Shown: positions 33,132 through 44,116 of the stretch, one piece after another | Numbering within the stretch: the first letter of the stretch is position 1 | How the letters are laid out: every line of letters starts with the position of its first letter | NCBI GenBank assembly: GCA_019925105.1 | Contig: JAHGAU010000026.1 | Span: 682,001-746,000, forward strand | Direction of reading: 5' to 3' | DNA from: Niebla homalea | Lineage: Eukaryota > Ascomycota > Lecanoromycetes > Lecanorales > Ramalinaceae | Length of the DNA: 64,000 nt | Notes under the pieces: model-generated | What the model was told of the DNA's origin: nothing | Databases searched by the model: none | Seen by the model: only the letters and a program-made list of their open reading frames with translations | Position numbers and translations under genes: made by a program

Positions 33132-35519
33132 GGGAGATGACATGAATCATGAATGAGCGCCCAACCTTTGGTACCACCATACTTGGGTTCATTAATATTC
33201 ACTAATATTACCAGAGCCGTTTGAACTGGCTTTCGGCACTCGTGGCAGAAGGGCATCCATCACCACCAAAAACCTTGCGCGAGCACGATAATGAGTGCTG
33301 CAAACCACCGTCTGATCTACGCAACCACCAAAAGTTAACTGTCGTTCGAGTGGGGTGTGGAAGGCTGCCTGAATTGCCTGAAAGCATCATGGAGGGTCAG
33401 ATAGGCTTCGCTGTCACTCTCGGACTCCCAAACACCCGCACCTCCATCAAAGCTTCCCGTCACACAACGACCAACGTCCCAGTTCTTGATCGTTCATCGT
33501 TGGCAAAACGAGGCTACTAATCAACGACCAGACTCATATTGCATTTCGCATTTCGCAATCCTCTGGCAAATAGATTACCGTGCCACAGGCCCGGTAGGAG
33601 GAAAGGAAGCACCCACTACAGCCACTACTGTGGATTCCACAGAGAGCTTCTCCGTCCACCAATCATAATCCCTGCGCATACTCTTCTTTGCGCATCGATC
33701 CTGTTGCACGCAGCATCTCAACAGATCGACTTCATCGACCAACGCAACGACAAAGGCCGCCCATCTGCTCCAGCACATCTGGCGAGCCAACCTCCTCCGT
33801 GGTGTCTGTGATAATGTTGGGTTGTTGAGAGCGAACGACACACTGGTTTAATGTCAAACGTACAGCAGACGGCCAGCAATGCAGGGGTACTTGTGCCTGA
33901 TCCTGGACCCCCAGGCATAATGTTCATAGCTGCCGCTGCAACATGTGGCACTCGGGAAATAACCAAGGTTGGATAATTTGGAATTCTCTGTGGGGTACTG
34001 GGGTTGATTAAACACTGTATTTAATGCTGCATCGCCCGCGCACGCTGTCACTCGCCTATCCGGAACTCACTTGTCGTACGGGAGCTGCTGTGAGCCTGGG
34101 TCCATCTGAATGGCTCGCTCTCGTTACGAGCTCGACCTCGAGCACATGGCCGGCTTGGGCTTGGGCTTGCGACACCAGTCTGGATCACGAATGGGGGTCA
34201 ATCCAACGAGTCGGAGCAAGGCCAAAGTGTGGTGTTGGCGGTCTCGATGCGTGTGTCACAGCGGATGATACTATTTCCGTCGCAGATCATGCCGATCACG
34301 ATGGTACAACGGCTCTCAAAAAAAACGGACGACGTCGAATGTGGGGCACAGAAACGGCCAAATGCCGAGTCAATTCTCGCCTCGACCACTTATCGTCCTC
34401 TCAACGGGCAGCAGTCTATCAGTCCATCGAGCTAGAGCTCATGTCAAGTCCAGCAACAACTCTATACTCGTTTTCCTATTCTCCTACCTGGTGGCTTGAT
34501 AGCATGCAGCTGGACCGTGCCAACATTGCATATCTTGCCTGAGAAATGAGACTCCACGCCTCCACCAAATATCCAGGAAAATTGACGCCCTCATACAGAA
34601 TAATATTTCCGATCGCCTACTTGGATTGTACCAAGGCCAGTCGCTGTCGTCGCTCTTCACAGTTGAGTTTAGTAATAATGCCGGATGCCCTACCAACGCT
34701 CTGGGCTCGCCTTTTCGAAAGTCCGTCCTCCTTGATCCTACAGATTACAGGGTGATGCATCATGGCCAGCGTTTGCTTCTCCAACCGCATTTCTTAGGGT
34801 ACGGGAAGATGAATCACCATGACGCAACCGCACCACGCCCATCTAAGAATTGCAATAGATTTCATGGCAACTTCACATTAGTATTTACAGAACATCTCAT
34901 CAGGCTTTTCAGCGTTGCCGGTGAACGCCACTTCATTTGACCCTGACCCTGTCAGTGCCGGGAGATAACCGCTTTTAGTTGGCTCACTACTGAACGACGT
35001 GAGGTAAATTAAGGTCGGCCGTTTTGAGTAAATGAGCAACACGAAGCGCTGATCTTACCCCTTTTCCCTCAAGATCAGCCAGGTTCTAGCCTCATTTCGT
35101 AAGATAATATCCCTGTTAGCTTGCTACAAAGGGTAAAAGCACAAGGTGCGCATTTCGAGGTATTTGGTGCTAGCATTGATTAGGACGAGTGGAGCGCAAA
35201 GAAACTTGGAGGCTAATTCGTTACGCTGTAATTTTCATGCGCTAAATATATCTTGTCCATTGCAACTAGTTGCAAGGCTCGATCCATGACAGCATCATCG
35301 CTGGTGCTCGCTTGCGTCTCATGGGCCACGAGCACAACAAGTTGTGTTCTGGGAACGTATCACGACGGGTGCTGAACTCAACAAGAAATGAGAATTGTCG
35401 TGCATCCGATGCCAACGCCAGGCGGGTTCACGAATAGGCAAGCTTTTCGCTTCTGCATGTGCTCAGGGGCCGCGGTACTTTGACGGGTACTTGCTCGGTG
35501 ACCCTCGCTTGAGCATCAC

Positions 35520-36599
35520 TCATGATTTGTATGCGTCGCTTGGCGACACGATAAGCGAATTAGAGATCTTCATTCTCAGCTCCGCTGTGGAGACCTCCTG
35601 GTCGAATTGCACGCTCTCAAGATCCTTGACCACCCAGTGCGCGCCTGCCGACACCACACTCTCGATACTGTGGCTAGTGGCCAAGCCGATGACCTTGCAG
35701 CCGGCGGCGACGCCAGCTTTGATACCAGCTGGAGCATCTTCAAATACGAGTATTTTGCACTCGGCATCCGACGACAATGCCAATCGCTGCTTTCCGAGTT
35801 CGTAACATTCGGGGTCTGTCACCTCCGTCAGTTTAGACTTTACCCTCTGATCATCTCACATCATCTGTGCTTCTTATGTTGGACCAACCCGGTTTTCCTT
35901 GTCCAACTTCCTCCGCGGTCACCATGCGTGTGGGTCGAGCAAGCTTCATGACTTCGAGCCAGCCATCAATCAAGGGCCGGGTTCCCGAAGTCACGATTGC
36001 CCAAGGTACATTTTCTGCTTCCAGAGATGCAAGCAAATTTCTAGCGCCTGGAATTTCGACTGCGTCATGACCAAATTCTCTGGGCACGCGCCCCTCCATA
36101 CGACAGACGTCTGTCACGATTCAGTCACAGTAGGGCACATATTCAAGGGGGCGTCGCCCCACAATCCCAGTTGGCCTTGGTTGGATCATAAAGCTTCAGT
36201 GTGTCTATGGACCGTCTTTATGATAGGGACTCACAAGTCAGAATCTGTCGACTCAGCTGGCATTCGTATCGTCGATCGATCATGCCACGGGAGGGAGACC
36301 CTGAGTGTTTGTGTCTCGCAACTCCTGCATCTTCTGCAATGGGAAGGTCTGTCCATGAGGTACTCACCTGCCATGTGCATCCTTGAGAATTTGGCGGTGA
36401 TCCACCCCAAGCTCTTTGCCGACACTGGATCAGTCAACGGGCTGTCTCGGTCAGGCATGGAATAGACAGACAGCTCCCAATACTTGATGATGGCAGGAGT
36501 CGAATCTATGATGGTTCCATCCATATCAAACAGAAGCCCATCGAAGGGCACTAATTCAGTAGGACCCTTGAAATCATAATGCGTCTGGGTGAGAGACAT
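35520..36599 (-). CDS. HAD-superfamily glycerol-3-phosphatase (GPP1-type)
   Basis: Five exons, 36599..36472, 36424..36368, 36215..36163, 36110..35889 and 35815..35520, give 251 residues (yeast Gpp1 is 250). The HAD nucleophile motif is LLFDMDGTIIDST. Splicing restores ELGVDHRQILKDAHG|R|RSIDTLKLYDP, then KANWD|Y|VCRMEGRVPREFG. Motif II is PWAIVTSGTRP, and motifs III and IV are QGKPDPECY and VFEDAPAGIKAG. This is the family of glycerol-1-phosphatases and 2-deoxyglucose-6-phosphatases, so Gpp and Dog functions cannot be separated here. Intron 2 is unusually long (152 nt). STRE-like AGGGG/CCCCT pentamers sit upstream at 36854 and 36915, but such short matches are weak evidence for stress control. 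Confidence 0.88.
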
Positions 36600-37008
36600 A
36601 TCTCGATTGGCGTCAGACACGTGAGGCGTAGAAGCAGAAGATGTCTCGTCTATCCAAACATTGGTGAAAAAATCGAATCTCACGGCAAAGTGCTGTGCAA
36701 AAGCAGATGGAGTGCTGATATTGGAGTCAGGAGCTCTGTTGCCACGTTGGTTATCATATTTGTCCACGTCCTTCCTTCGTTCTGCTCTCTCGGTGTACTT
36801 GCCAGAGAAATAAGAACATTTGTATACCGAGTGGATTCGGCCCGAGAAAGGATAGGGGCTGATCTTCCACATTTCTAAATATTTTGATGTTTTCGAGAAG
36901 AGTCGGCAAACCTTCCCCTGGATTGATTAGACTTTGAACTCTTGGCATACGCACTCTGATAAGCTCCATGAAGGGCCTGCAATTTTGGATCATGATTGAC
37001 TGTTGAAA
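36600..37008. promoter_or_regulatory. GPP1/NUG1 divergent intergenic region
   Basis: 409 bp with both promoters (inference). The phosphatase frame stays open upstream to 36872, but the family N-terminus fits the ATG at 36599. Confidence 0.4.
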
Positions 37009-38757
37009 ATGGTAGGAAAGCCAGGAAGTAAGTGCAAACGCCTTCGAGTCCGATATGGGTATACTGACAGTGGCCAGAGCCAAAGTCGAAAAGGACCCCA
37101 GTCCGGCTGCGACACAAGATCGAAAAGGCAAGCGCAGCAAAGCAGCGGAAACAGAGGAAGCTCGCGAAGAATGTGAGTACGTCTATCGCCTCTGTGAGGA
37201 TTCGAGTTCATCAGGTACAAGGACCCTCAGTGGCGATCGCGCCTGAAGAAAGATCCTGGCATACCCAATCTATTCCCATTCAAGGAACAGATCTTGCACG
37301 AGATTGAAGAGAAGAAACGCTTGAAGGAAGAAGGATTTGCTCGAAAACGCGAGGAATCTAGGAGGAACAAAGATGCCCTTACTGAGGCTCAACATGCAAC
37401 GCTGCCGGACAACGTTGATGCCGAGGAGCAGCTTTCAGATCTTCTCGATGCGGAGCCTATGGATGAGGATGAGGATGAGGATGAGGAGGAGGACTCTTCC
37501 AACCCTATGTCCGCCTTACTCGCTTCAGCACAAGCACGCGCGGAAGAATATGGGGGCAATTCCTTGAATCCCGGACTCGACCAGGACATGAGTGATGACT
37601 CCTCCGAGCCTGACCTTTACAACACCGCCGCTCCTCCATCAGGCTCGAGCAGATTAGAACCGTCACGCACCACCGACTCCAAAGCATACAAAGATGTTCT
37701 CCAAAGATCCGATATCCTTCTCTATGTCCTCGACGCTCGCCATCCTGATGGCACACGCTCACAAGATTTAGAACGGGAAATTCTTTCTGCTGATAACCAA
37801 TCAAAACGACTAATTCTCATCCTCAACAAAATCGATCTTGTTCCCCCCTCGGTCTTGAAAGGCTGGCTTGCCTACCTTCGCCGATACTTTCCTACCCTAC
37901 CGCTTCGCGCAAGCTCGCCCGCGCCAAATGCGAAGACATTCGATCACAAGGCTCTGACTGTGAGGGGCACATCGGAGACGCTCCTACGGGCGTTGAAATC
38001 ATACGCTCAATCAAAGCAACTGAAACGCAGCACTAGCGTCGGCATCCTGGGCTATCCAAACGTTGGCAAATCTTCCGTCATCAATGCGCTTACATCATGC
38101 CTGGCATCCTCAAGAGCTGCCTCTACCCCCTGTCTCGCCGGTGCTGAAGCCGGCGTGACAACTGCGATGAGGGAAGTGAAGCTGGATGGAAGACTGAAGC
38201 TGCTGGACTCACCTGGCATCCTCTTTCCCTCCGGCTTCGACCCCGCAGCCACTTTGCGTCCACCCAATCTATCCGAGAAGCAAGCGCGACACGCTCACCT
38301 GACTCTCTTGGCTGCCATTCCGCCTTCTGCGATCAACGATCCGGTGGCCGCAGTCATGCTACTCTTGCACCGACAATCTCGCTCCTCTACGATGCTGGAT
38401 TCTCTAATGGACTGTTACGGCATTGTTGCTTCGACCCTTCGGGCAGAGGAGGGAGATATCACCACTGACTTCTTGGTTCAGGTCGCCCGGAAAAGAGGGC
38501 GATTGGGCAAAGGGGGTATTCCGAACCTGAACGCCGCAGCAATGGGTGTGCTGGCGGATTGGAGAGACGGTAGGATCAGGGGATGGACTGAGCCTCCAAA
38601 GGATGGGGAGGGTATAGCGGAAGAGGGAGGAAGTATGGTCGCGATGAATACTGGAAGCAAAGAGATCGTACAAGGGTGGAGCAAGGAATTCAAGCTGGAG
38701 GGTTTGTGGGGTAATGATGGAGGCGACAAGCCGCAGGGAGAGGCAATGCAGCAATGA
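37009..38757 (+). CDS. NUG1: Nuclear/nucleolar GTPase Nug1, ribosome biogenesis
   Basis: Three exons, 37009-37027, 37078-37172 and 37222-38757, with introns of 50 and 49 nt, give 549 residues. The assembled N-terminus reads MVGKPGKPKSKRTPVRLRHK, then IEKASAAKQRKQRKLAKKND, a basic nucleolar-type segment. GTPase motifs are circularly permuted as in the YlqF/Nug1 family: NKID (about residue 240) precedes the P-loop GYPNVGKSS (about 315) and the DSPGI switch. An acidic stretch (MDEDEDEDEEEDSS), encoded by GATGAG repeats at 37463-37490, follows the basic region. The protein works in 60S subunit maturation and export. Its 3' end lies only 95 bp from DPB4. Confidence 0.93.
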
Positions 38758-38852
38758 TACCCCAATCGTAAATCTTTATTATATTGTCAATGGAGGGGCA
38801 GCATCCCGCCCCAACCATGCGGAAAGTGGTGATTGGTGATCATGTATCGACC

Positions 38853-39884
38853 TCAACCCACATCCTCATCCTCACTTGTGTCATCGCCCACATCTCGCGA
38901 CGCGCCAGGCCCATAGCCATACCTTCCCCTTCTCTGCCTCTCCTCTTCCTCCGGATCCTCCATTCCCAGACTTTCGGCTCTGTGTCCCGCGTCAGGGTAC
39001 TCGTCCTCATCATCCTCATCGTCCTCTTCTTCCTCGGTCGCATCAGCGTCATCATTCGCCCCCTCTCCTCGCCCCTCGTTCTCGCCTTCATCATAGTCCT
39101 CATCGTCTCCCGGATCCTCATCGGGGTTGAACTCCCCGGGCTCAATAGGCTGTAGCTGTGCGCTCGGCGAACCACCTATCCCGTTCGTCCTCTGCCGTTC
39201 TTTGCCCTTACCACCACCGCCACCACCCTCAGCCATCCTCGGCCTCTTGACAGCCCTTTCACCATCACCATCATCATCATCATCATCATCATCATCGTCA
39301 TCGTCATCCATGTCCACATCCCCTCCCCGTATCATCCCCCTATCCCCATTGTGTTTCGCCATGGATATCCCGCTCACCCCCTCCCCAACCCCACCACCAC
39401 CTCTCCCGTCACCCCTTCCCTGAACATTCGTACCATCATGATTCTTCCCCTCCTTCACCTTCCTCCGATAATCATTCCTCTTCCCCGTCTGCACCTCATT
39501 GAACCGCCTCAACTCGGCCTCCACCCGGGGGATGAAGGAATCGAACTCGCAATCGTGCAGGGCCTCGCTGATGGCCTGCGGGGGCACGGTCTTGCGGTTG
39601 TTCGTCTGGATCGACTCGTTCGCCTGGGAGGCGAGGTGGTTGATGAAGACCGTCGCCGACTTCTGCATCGCCGTGATGCCGTCCTTGGTGATGTTCGTGT
39701 TGGCGGGGAGGACCCCCTTGGCGAGCCGTTGCACCATCGTGCGCGGCAGCGAGAGGTCTTCGATGTTGATGCCGCCGCCGCCGTCACGACCGCCTCCTCC
39801 TCGGGAAGGGGTGCTGCCCTCGCCCACGGTGCCGTCTTCGTTGGCGAAGGAGACGGCCGACGCGTTTGATTTGCGAGGGGGCAT
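38853..39884 (-). CDS. DPB4: DNA polymerase epsilon histone-fold subunit Dpb4
   Basis: Single exon, 343 residues. The histone fold is clear: INIEDLSLPRTMVQRLAKGV, then ITKDGITAMQKSATVFINHL, VPPQAISEALHDCEFDSF and RVEAELRRFNE. This is the Dpb4/POLE3 signature. The protein is a subunit of DNA polymerase epsilon and also of ISW2/CHRAC-type remodelers. The rest is an unusually long, Gly/Asp/Glu-rich tail with a 13-Asp run (MDDDDDDDDDDDDDG) encoded by a GAT microsatellite. Yeast Dpb4 is 196 residues, so the tail is the main addition. An ACGCGA element lies upstream. Confidence 0.9.
   Translation of the reverse strand: MPPRKSNASAVSFANEDGTVGEGSTPSRGGGGRDGGGGINIEDLSLPRTMVQRLAKGVLPANTNITKDGITAMQKSATVFINHLASQANESIQTNNRKTVPPQAISEALHDCEFDSFIPRVEAELRRFNEVQTGKRNDYRRKVKEGKNHDGTNVQGRGDGRGGGGVGEGVSGISMAKHNGDRGMIRGGDVDMDDDDDDDDDDDDDGDGERAVKRPRMAEGGGGGGKGKERQRTNGIGGSPSAQLQPIEPGEFNPDEDPGDDEDYDEGENEGRGEGANDDADATEEEEDDEDDEDEYPDAGHRAESLGMEDPEEEERQRRGRYGYGPGASRDVGDDTSEDEDVG
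39261..39311. repeat. CAT/GAT trinucleotide repeat inside DPB4
   Basis: Near-perfect CAT repeat on the + strand (GAT on the coding strand), encoding the Asp run of DPB4. A few CAC and CGT interruptions are present. Confidence 0.85.
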
Positions 39885-40440
39885 TTTAGTAGGGGGTTAA
39901 GGGTAGAGTGGATGCGTCAGCTGTGAGGGAGAAGGGAGGGTGGGGACGTAAACGCGAAGAAGTGTCAGCTCTCAATTCTTGGAGGAAACAGTCATTTGGG
40001 TAGGTTCGATGATAAGAAGTAGAACCCAAATTCCTTCGACAGTTGATATTTCCGCCCTTTTGGGCCTAGCGCGGCAATCTGGTCAATATTGAGGCTCAGT
40101 ACCCAGCACCTCCCACAATCTGGCTTATGCCTGGGGATGCTGCCTGAGAAAGCTTACGAAACAGGTGCTTAGACTACTGTCAATGAACCCTCGCTCTCTA
40201 CAATGCAACTCGGCGCGTCTATGTAATTTCCAGTGGCCGTCATCCCATACCGTGCATATCTGGTCAATCCTTTTAGGCTCCACTTTAATAGTATGTAACC
40301 AAGAAGTATGGATGTTTCTTCAGGCCATAAAACTGAACAGCTACTTCCTCCAACGATCAAGCAAGTCAAATCCTCCGATCCCATGGACCTCCTAAATCGA
40401 CATTGCGTTTTGTGACTATATGTATATTGATATATTCTAG
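39885..40440. promoter_or_regulatory. DPB4 promoter region and upstream part of the Rho-like locus
   Basis: 556 bp. The DPB4 side holds the ACGCGA element. The other side should hold the 5' exons of the Rho-like gene, but I cannot find a P-loop (GxxxxGKS/T) in any frame. Confidence 0.4.
39952..39957. promoter_or_regulatory. MCB-like element ACGCGA upstream of DPB4
   Basis: ACGCGA matches the ACGCGW core bound by MBF-type G1/S factors. It lies 68 bp upstream of the DPB4 ATG. A six-base match is weak on its own, but SLD3 has a similar arrangement. Confidence 0.4.
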
Positions 40441-41053
40441 ATGTGTGTTTATCGGTGACGACCGCTGCATTTTTCACACTAGATGTTTGGGAAATATACC
40501 ATACCTTGGCTGACGACACCCGTGTCTCAGTGACGTGAGCATACTCGACCAAATTTGCCCGTAATTTTTATTGCTTTGCCTGGAACGAGAGGATCCAGAA
40601 TCCAAGTTCCGCCCGTCGTTAAATCGTCTTTTCCAAGCAGTCATAAAGGCAAGTCTTTCAATTGCAATTTCGGACACTATCGGCGAAGAAGGCCACGATC
40701 GACTACGGCCCCTTGGGTACGGATCGACGGACGTCTTCGTGATATGCTTCTCCTTGACCGAGCGGGCCTCGTTCCTCCATCTTGACCAGAAGTGGATCCC
40801 TGAGATTCAGCACCACAGCTGCTGCAGCCCTGTTTTGCTCATCGTAGCCCACAAGGTTTCTGGATGTACGAAATGTGATGGTAATGAAGTATCCGATGAG
40901 ACGACGAGCGAAGAAAGACAGGCTTTCATCAAACGAGTCCAGAAGAATAAGGGCACGCAAGTCCAGTATCTGGAATGTAACGTAAATGAGAGCACGAGCG
41001 TGGAAAGGGTGCTTGACGCAGTAAGAAGACTAATCGGCGTACTGGAGAGGTAG
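40441..41053 (+). pseudogene. Degenerate Rho-family GTPase-like gene
   Basis: Two putative exons, 40441-40521 and 40641-41053, join in phase. The second reads ISDTIGEEGHDRLRPLGYGS, then TDVFVICFSL, matching the Rho block [20 protein letters not shown]. It continues QKWIPEIQHHSC and VQYLECNVNES like Rho C-termini. The first exon resembles the Rho switch I region (VWEIYHTLADDT against PEVYVPTVFENY). Key features are missing. No P-loop GKT can be found upstream, the Gly-Gln of switch II is altered (IGEEG), the TKxD nucleotide motif is replaced by AHKVSG, and there is no CAAX box (ends IGVLER). It is either a decayed copy or a highly divergent pseudo-GTPase. The 5' structure is unresolved. Confidence 0.5.
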
Positions 41054-41309
41054 ACTGCTGAATATCAGGCATACGGCTTTAGAATCTGGCTGTTATTCCA
41101 CGTAAACACAACGGGGTAAGGGGATGTGGGATATTCTGGAATAAGGAGTGGTTAGTGTCGCGAGTGGCATCAATGCTTCACAAAATTGGGCAAAGACTCA
41201 ATGTCTCTTTGTGAGGGCGCTCAAGTTCGGTGAACTTATAAACGTAGGATCGTGATATTCTGACAAGCGCCTAGAGCGCCATCGCTAAAAGCAACAAGCA
41301 CAAGATGTC

Positions 41310-44116
41310 TCACAACAGCTCAACTTCATCATCATCGTTTTCACATAGGGCTTCTGGAGCTTCTCCTCCCTGATCTGCTCTTACCCTTTCAATTGGTACG
41401 ACTGGTAGATTGGCTTCCTCTACAGGCGTGGCCTGGACAGGGGTTGCCTTGACTCCGTCTTCTCGACCTCGAGTCGTCTCAAGGAGTTTCGGATGTCTGT
41501 CAGGCTTCACTGGCGTCATGTAAAAAGTCGCTGATATTGCAGGGGGCGGGGAATGCATGACTGGAACCTTCTGTTCCACTTGCTCAACCATAGTGTCCAG
41601 ATTCAGTCTTGTGAACTTATCATCAGACGTTGGATCAACCAAAACGGATCTTGGTCGATTGCTGTATTTGAGGGAACCACGAGTGGGCGTTTGCTCAACA
41701 TCACATCGAGGGTTATTCAGGGTGACTGGAACGTCTGTTGAGGCTGGAAATGGTGATGCAGATACCTTTGCAGTCGAGCAAGGTATCTTGGAAATGCTCA
41801 AGGGTGAAGGATTTTCCATGTCAGTTGTGACAGCCTGTATAGGTCGCTGAGGCCCTGCGAAAGAGCCTACTTGTCTATCTCTTCTCGGAGTCGCCATCAC
41901 TTGCATGGCTTGCGCTGGAAAGTGACGAGGATGCTTTGATTTCTTTGATCGATGAGTAGTGGCCCTTTCATCGGCAGCATCAACCAACTCTTTGACGGCC
42001 ATGCGCGCGTTGGGTTTCTTTAGTGCTGCTATCGCGCTTTGCAATTCCTCATCAACTTTGGCTTTCTTGCTTCGTTTGGCCTCGGCAGCCTGAGAGGTGG
42101 CATGAAGATCAATTTCACGTTGGCTGAAACCCTTTGGCATCTGGACACGGTTCAATGGGATAGTCGAGAGCGACGCTTCGCTAGTCTCCCGTTTCATTCG
42201 AGGCAGCATTGGTTCCGTCGTGGATCTGGACAGAGAAGGCATCTGCTTTCGGTGTCCAGGCTTCTGGTCGGTCAGGACGCGCTCTAAGGTCTCTCTTGGT
42301 CTTCGAGGCTGTGTGCGTGAAGTAGTTGAGCCTGGTCGGACAGAGGTTGCGTTTGTGCTTGCTGATTTCATCAGCTTTGGGCGCTTAGGCGACGGATCCT
42401 TAGGACCTCCAAGCTTCTGACAGATCAGAGCACTCTTCTCAGGCACACGTGCGCCGTAGAACGGGATCACAACATCGACACAGAATTGATGCAGATGGTT
42501 TGTTTTGGGCACAGAATTGATTGGACTTCGTGGATGTTCCGACGAATTATTCACATCCTTGGACGTCTTTGGATCTTCGTTTACCATGCTTTGCCAAATG
42601 CTGAGCCTGTCAATCAGGAGGTCAAGAAGCTTGTCAAGATTCTGAAGCTTTTTGGCCTTTCCGCACGTCTGATCACCGGCAAGTACTGAACGCTCTTGGT
42701 CGTCAATGAGTCCGTTTGGATTAACGGTATTCGAAGTGACTGATTCCAGAGCCAGGGTCTCCAGCACCAGGATGATCTGCAGTTGTGTCTCCCGAGACCG
42801 TTGCTCCAGGATCATGCCTCTCACATAGTCCTCCCGAGCTTCCGGAATATCACAAGCTACATCAGAAGTGTCTTTCCTCATCCACCATCTGGCAATGTTG
42901 ACCTCTTCACCTGCATACAAGCCATTCTTACCAATCTTGGCAATTATTTTCTTGCGCTTGTTTTTAGACATAGTCGCGAGCAATGATGCTCCATCCTCGT
43001 CGGACGCAAGGTCGAACGGCAACTCCTTGATCGAGCTTGGGATTGTTTCTCTGTACTTTTTGTCCATCAGTGGCAAAGTCAAGATCATCGGTCTGAGGAA
43101 AGCGATCATCTGAGAGTAATCCAGAGATGAACCCTCGGCATGCTGCAAACTTGCTCGAGCCCTTGACAAAGGTCCTTTTGCATAATACGCTAGGGGTGTC
43201 TTGGACGCGTAGAGCGCATCTTGATATTGGACCTTGATGTTCTCGAGTACTGTGTCTACTTCTTGAAAAGTTTCGACAATCTGTCTGTCAATGACCTCAT
43301 TCACATCCTCAGGAGTTTTCCTTTGAGGTCTTGGGTTCGATGCTTGGGTTGCATATCTTTGACTACTTGTCAAGCCGATGTTCAAGGATAGTTTTGGTAG
43401 CTTGTCCGATACAGCGGAGGTCAATATGCTCTCAAGGCTTCTCACGTCAGTACTATTGCATATTGACGACGCTTGCCACCACTCCAGTCTGCCATCGAGT
43501 CCAGTGGCATGCCTGCAGTGTAAGTCGAGCTTGTTAGATGCAGCGACTGGTGTTTTCAAACACCTCAGCCTCTCCAAAGTCACCCAGGACGCAAGCCTTG
43601 AAAGCGCATAGACGATGCCGTCTACTCTCTCTATGGCAAACAAACGGTCATTGGAGGCACTTCGAACAACGAGGATGGAGGACTGATGATCATCCTCCTC
43701 ATCAAGAGTGGCCAAGGCGGAGAAGTTGCCAAGGAAGAGAAGAGATCCGTCATTCTCTCCGTCGCTGCAGGGAGGGTCTAGGGATTTGAGAGGTAAACAT
43801 GCTCGCGGGAGCAGTATTTCGGGTACAAAGCCTGGAGATGCATTGCCGTTGGTGGTGGGATCATCTATCTGGATCTCAGGTCAATGCTTGATCACTGGAA
43901 GTTATAGTATTGACATTTCCATACTGTAAATGGTGCCCATGCGGGTTCCCTCGTGGGTTCCCTTGCGGGGTCCGAAATACTGCTGCCACGCTTGCGTTTT
44001 CCTGCCCCATGCACCAGCCATGGCTCGGTCGAAGCAAGCTTTTGCACTGGAAGAGGAAGACCTCCATCCCCATCATTGATATCAAGTTTTGAGCCCTGAC
44101 ATGACGATATATACAT
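41310..44116 (-). CDS. SLD3: DNA replication initiation regulator Sld3
   Basis: Two exons, 44116..43925 and 43868..41310, with a 56-nt intron, give 916 residues. The splice joins EPAWAPFT to IDDPTTNGNASPGFVP, followed by LPRACLPLKSLDPP, the fungal Sld3 N-terminal block. The N-terminus carries a basic patch GAGKRKRG. Central segments such as LENIKVQYQDALYASKTPLA, LAYYAKGPLSRAR and EVNIARWWMRKDT match the Sld3 family core. The C-terminal half is Ser/Pro/Lys-rich with many SP/TP sites (e.g. KDPSPKRPKLMKSAS), consistent with CDK regulation. Sld3 loads Cdc45 onto Mcm2-7 at origins. The start ATG at 44116 is the first in frame but uncertain. MCB-like sites lie just upstream. Confidence 0.85.

Larger units (their letters stand above)
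32228..35519. other. 3.3-kb gene-free upstream region of the homeobox gene, with short tandem repeats
   Basis: This is the longest region in the window without a supported gene. It probably contains the promoter and long 5' UTR of the homeobox gene plus the 3' end of the phosphatase gene (inference). Short repeats lie at 32364-32415 and 33079-33131. The longest ORF, 34024-34542 (+), encodes 172 residues without recognisable features and is not called. Confidence 0.45.

Noticed and set aside
34024..34542. 172-codon ORF (+) in the region upstream of the homeobox gene
   Set aside because: Composition is irregular, no family resemblance, no splice extension, and the length is possible by chance in this GC range.
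39261..39311. Trinucleotide repeat as possible CRISPR or structural array
   Set aside because: It is a simple GAT microsatellite inside the DPB4 coding frame.
40169..40552. Minus-strand ORF with a faint GTPase-like look (CLIVGGSSC ... SILLGY)
   Set aside because: It lies opposite to the Rho-like gene, lacks GKT and aligns poorly with Rho families. Probably coincidence, so I did not propose an inversion.
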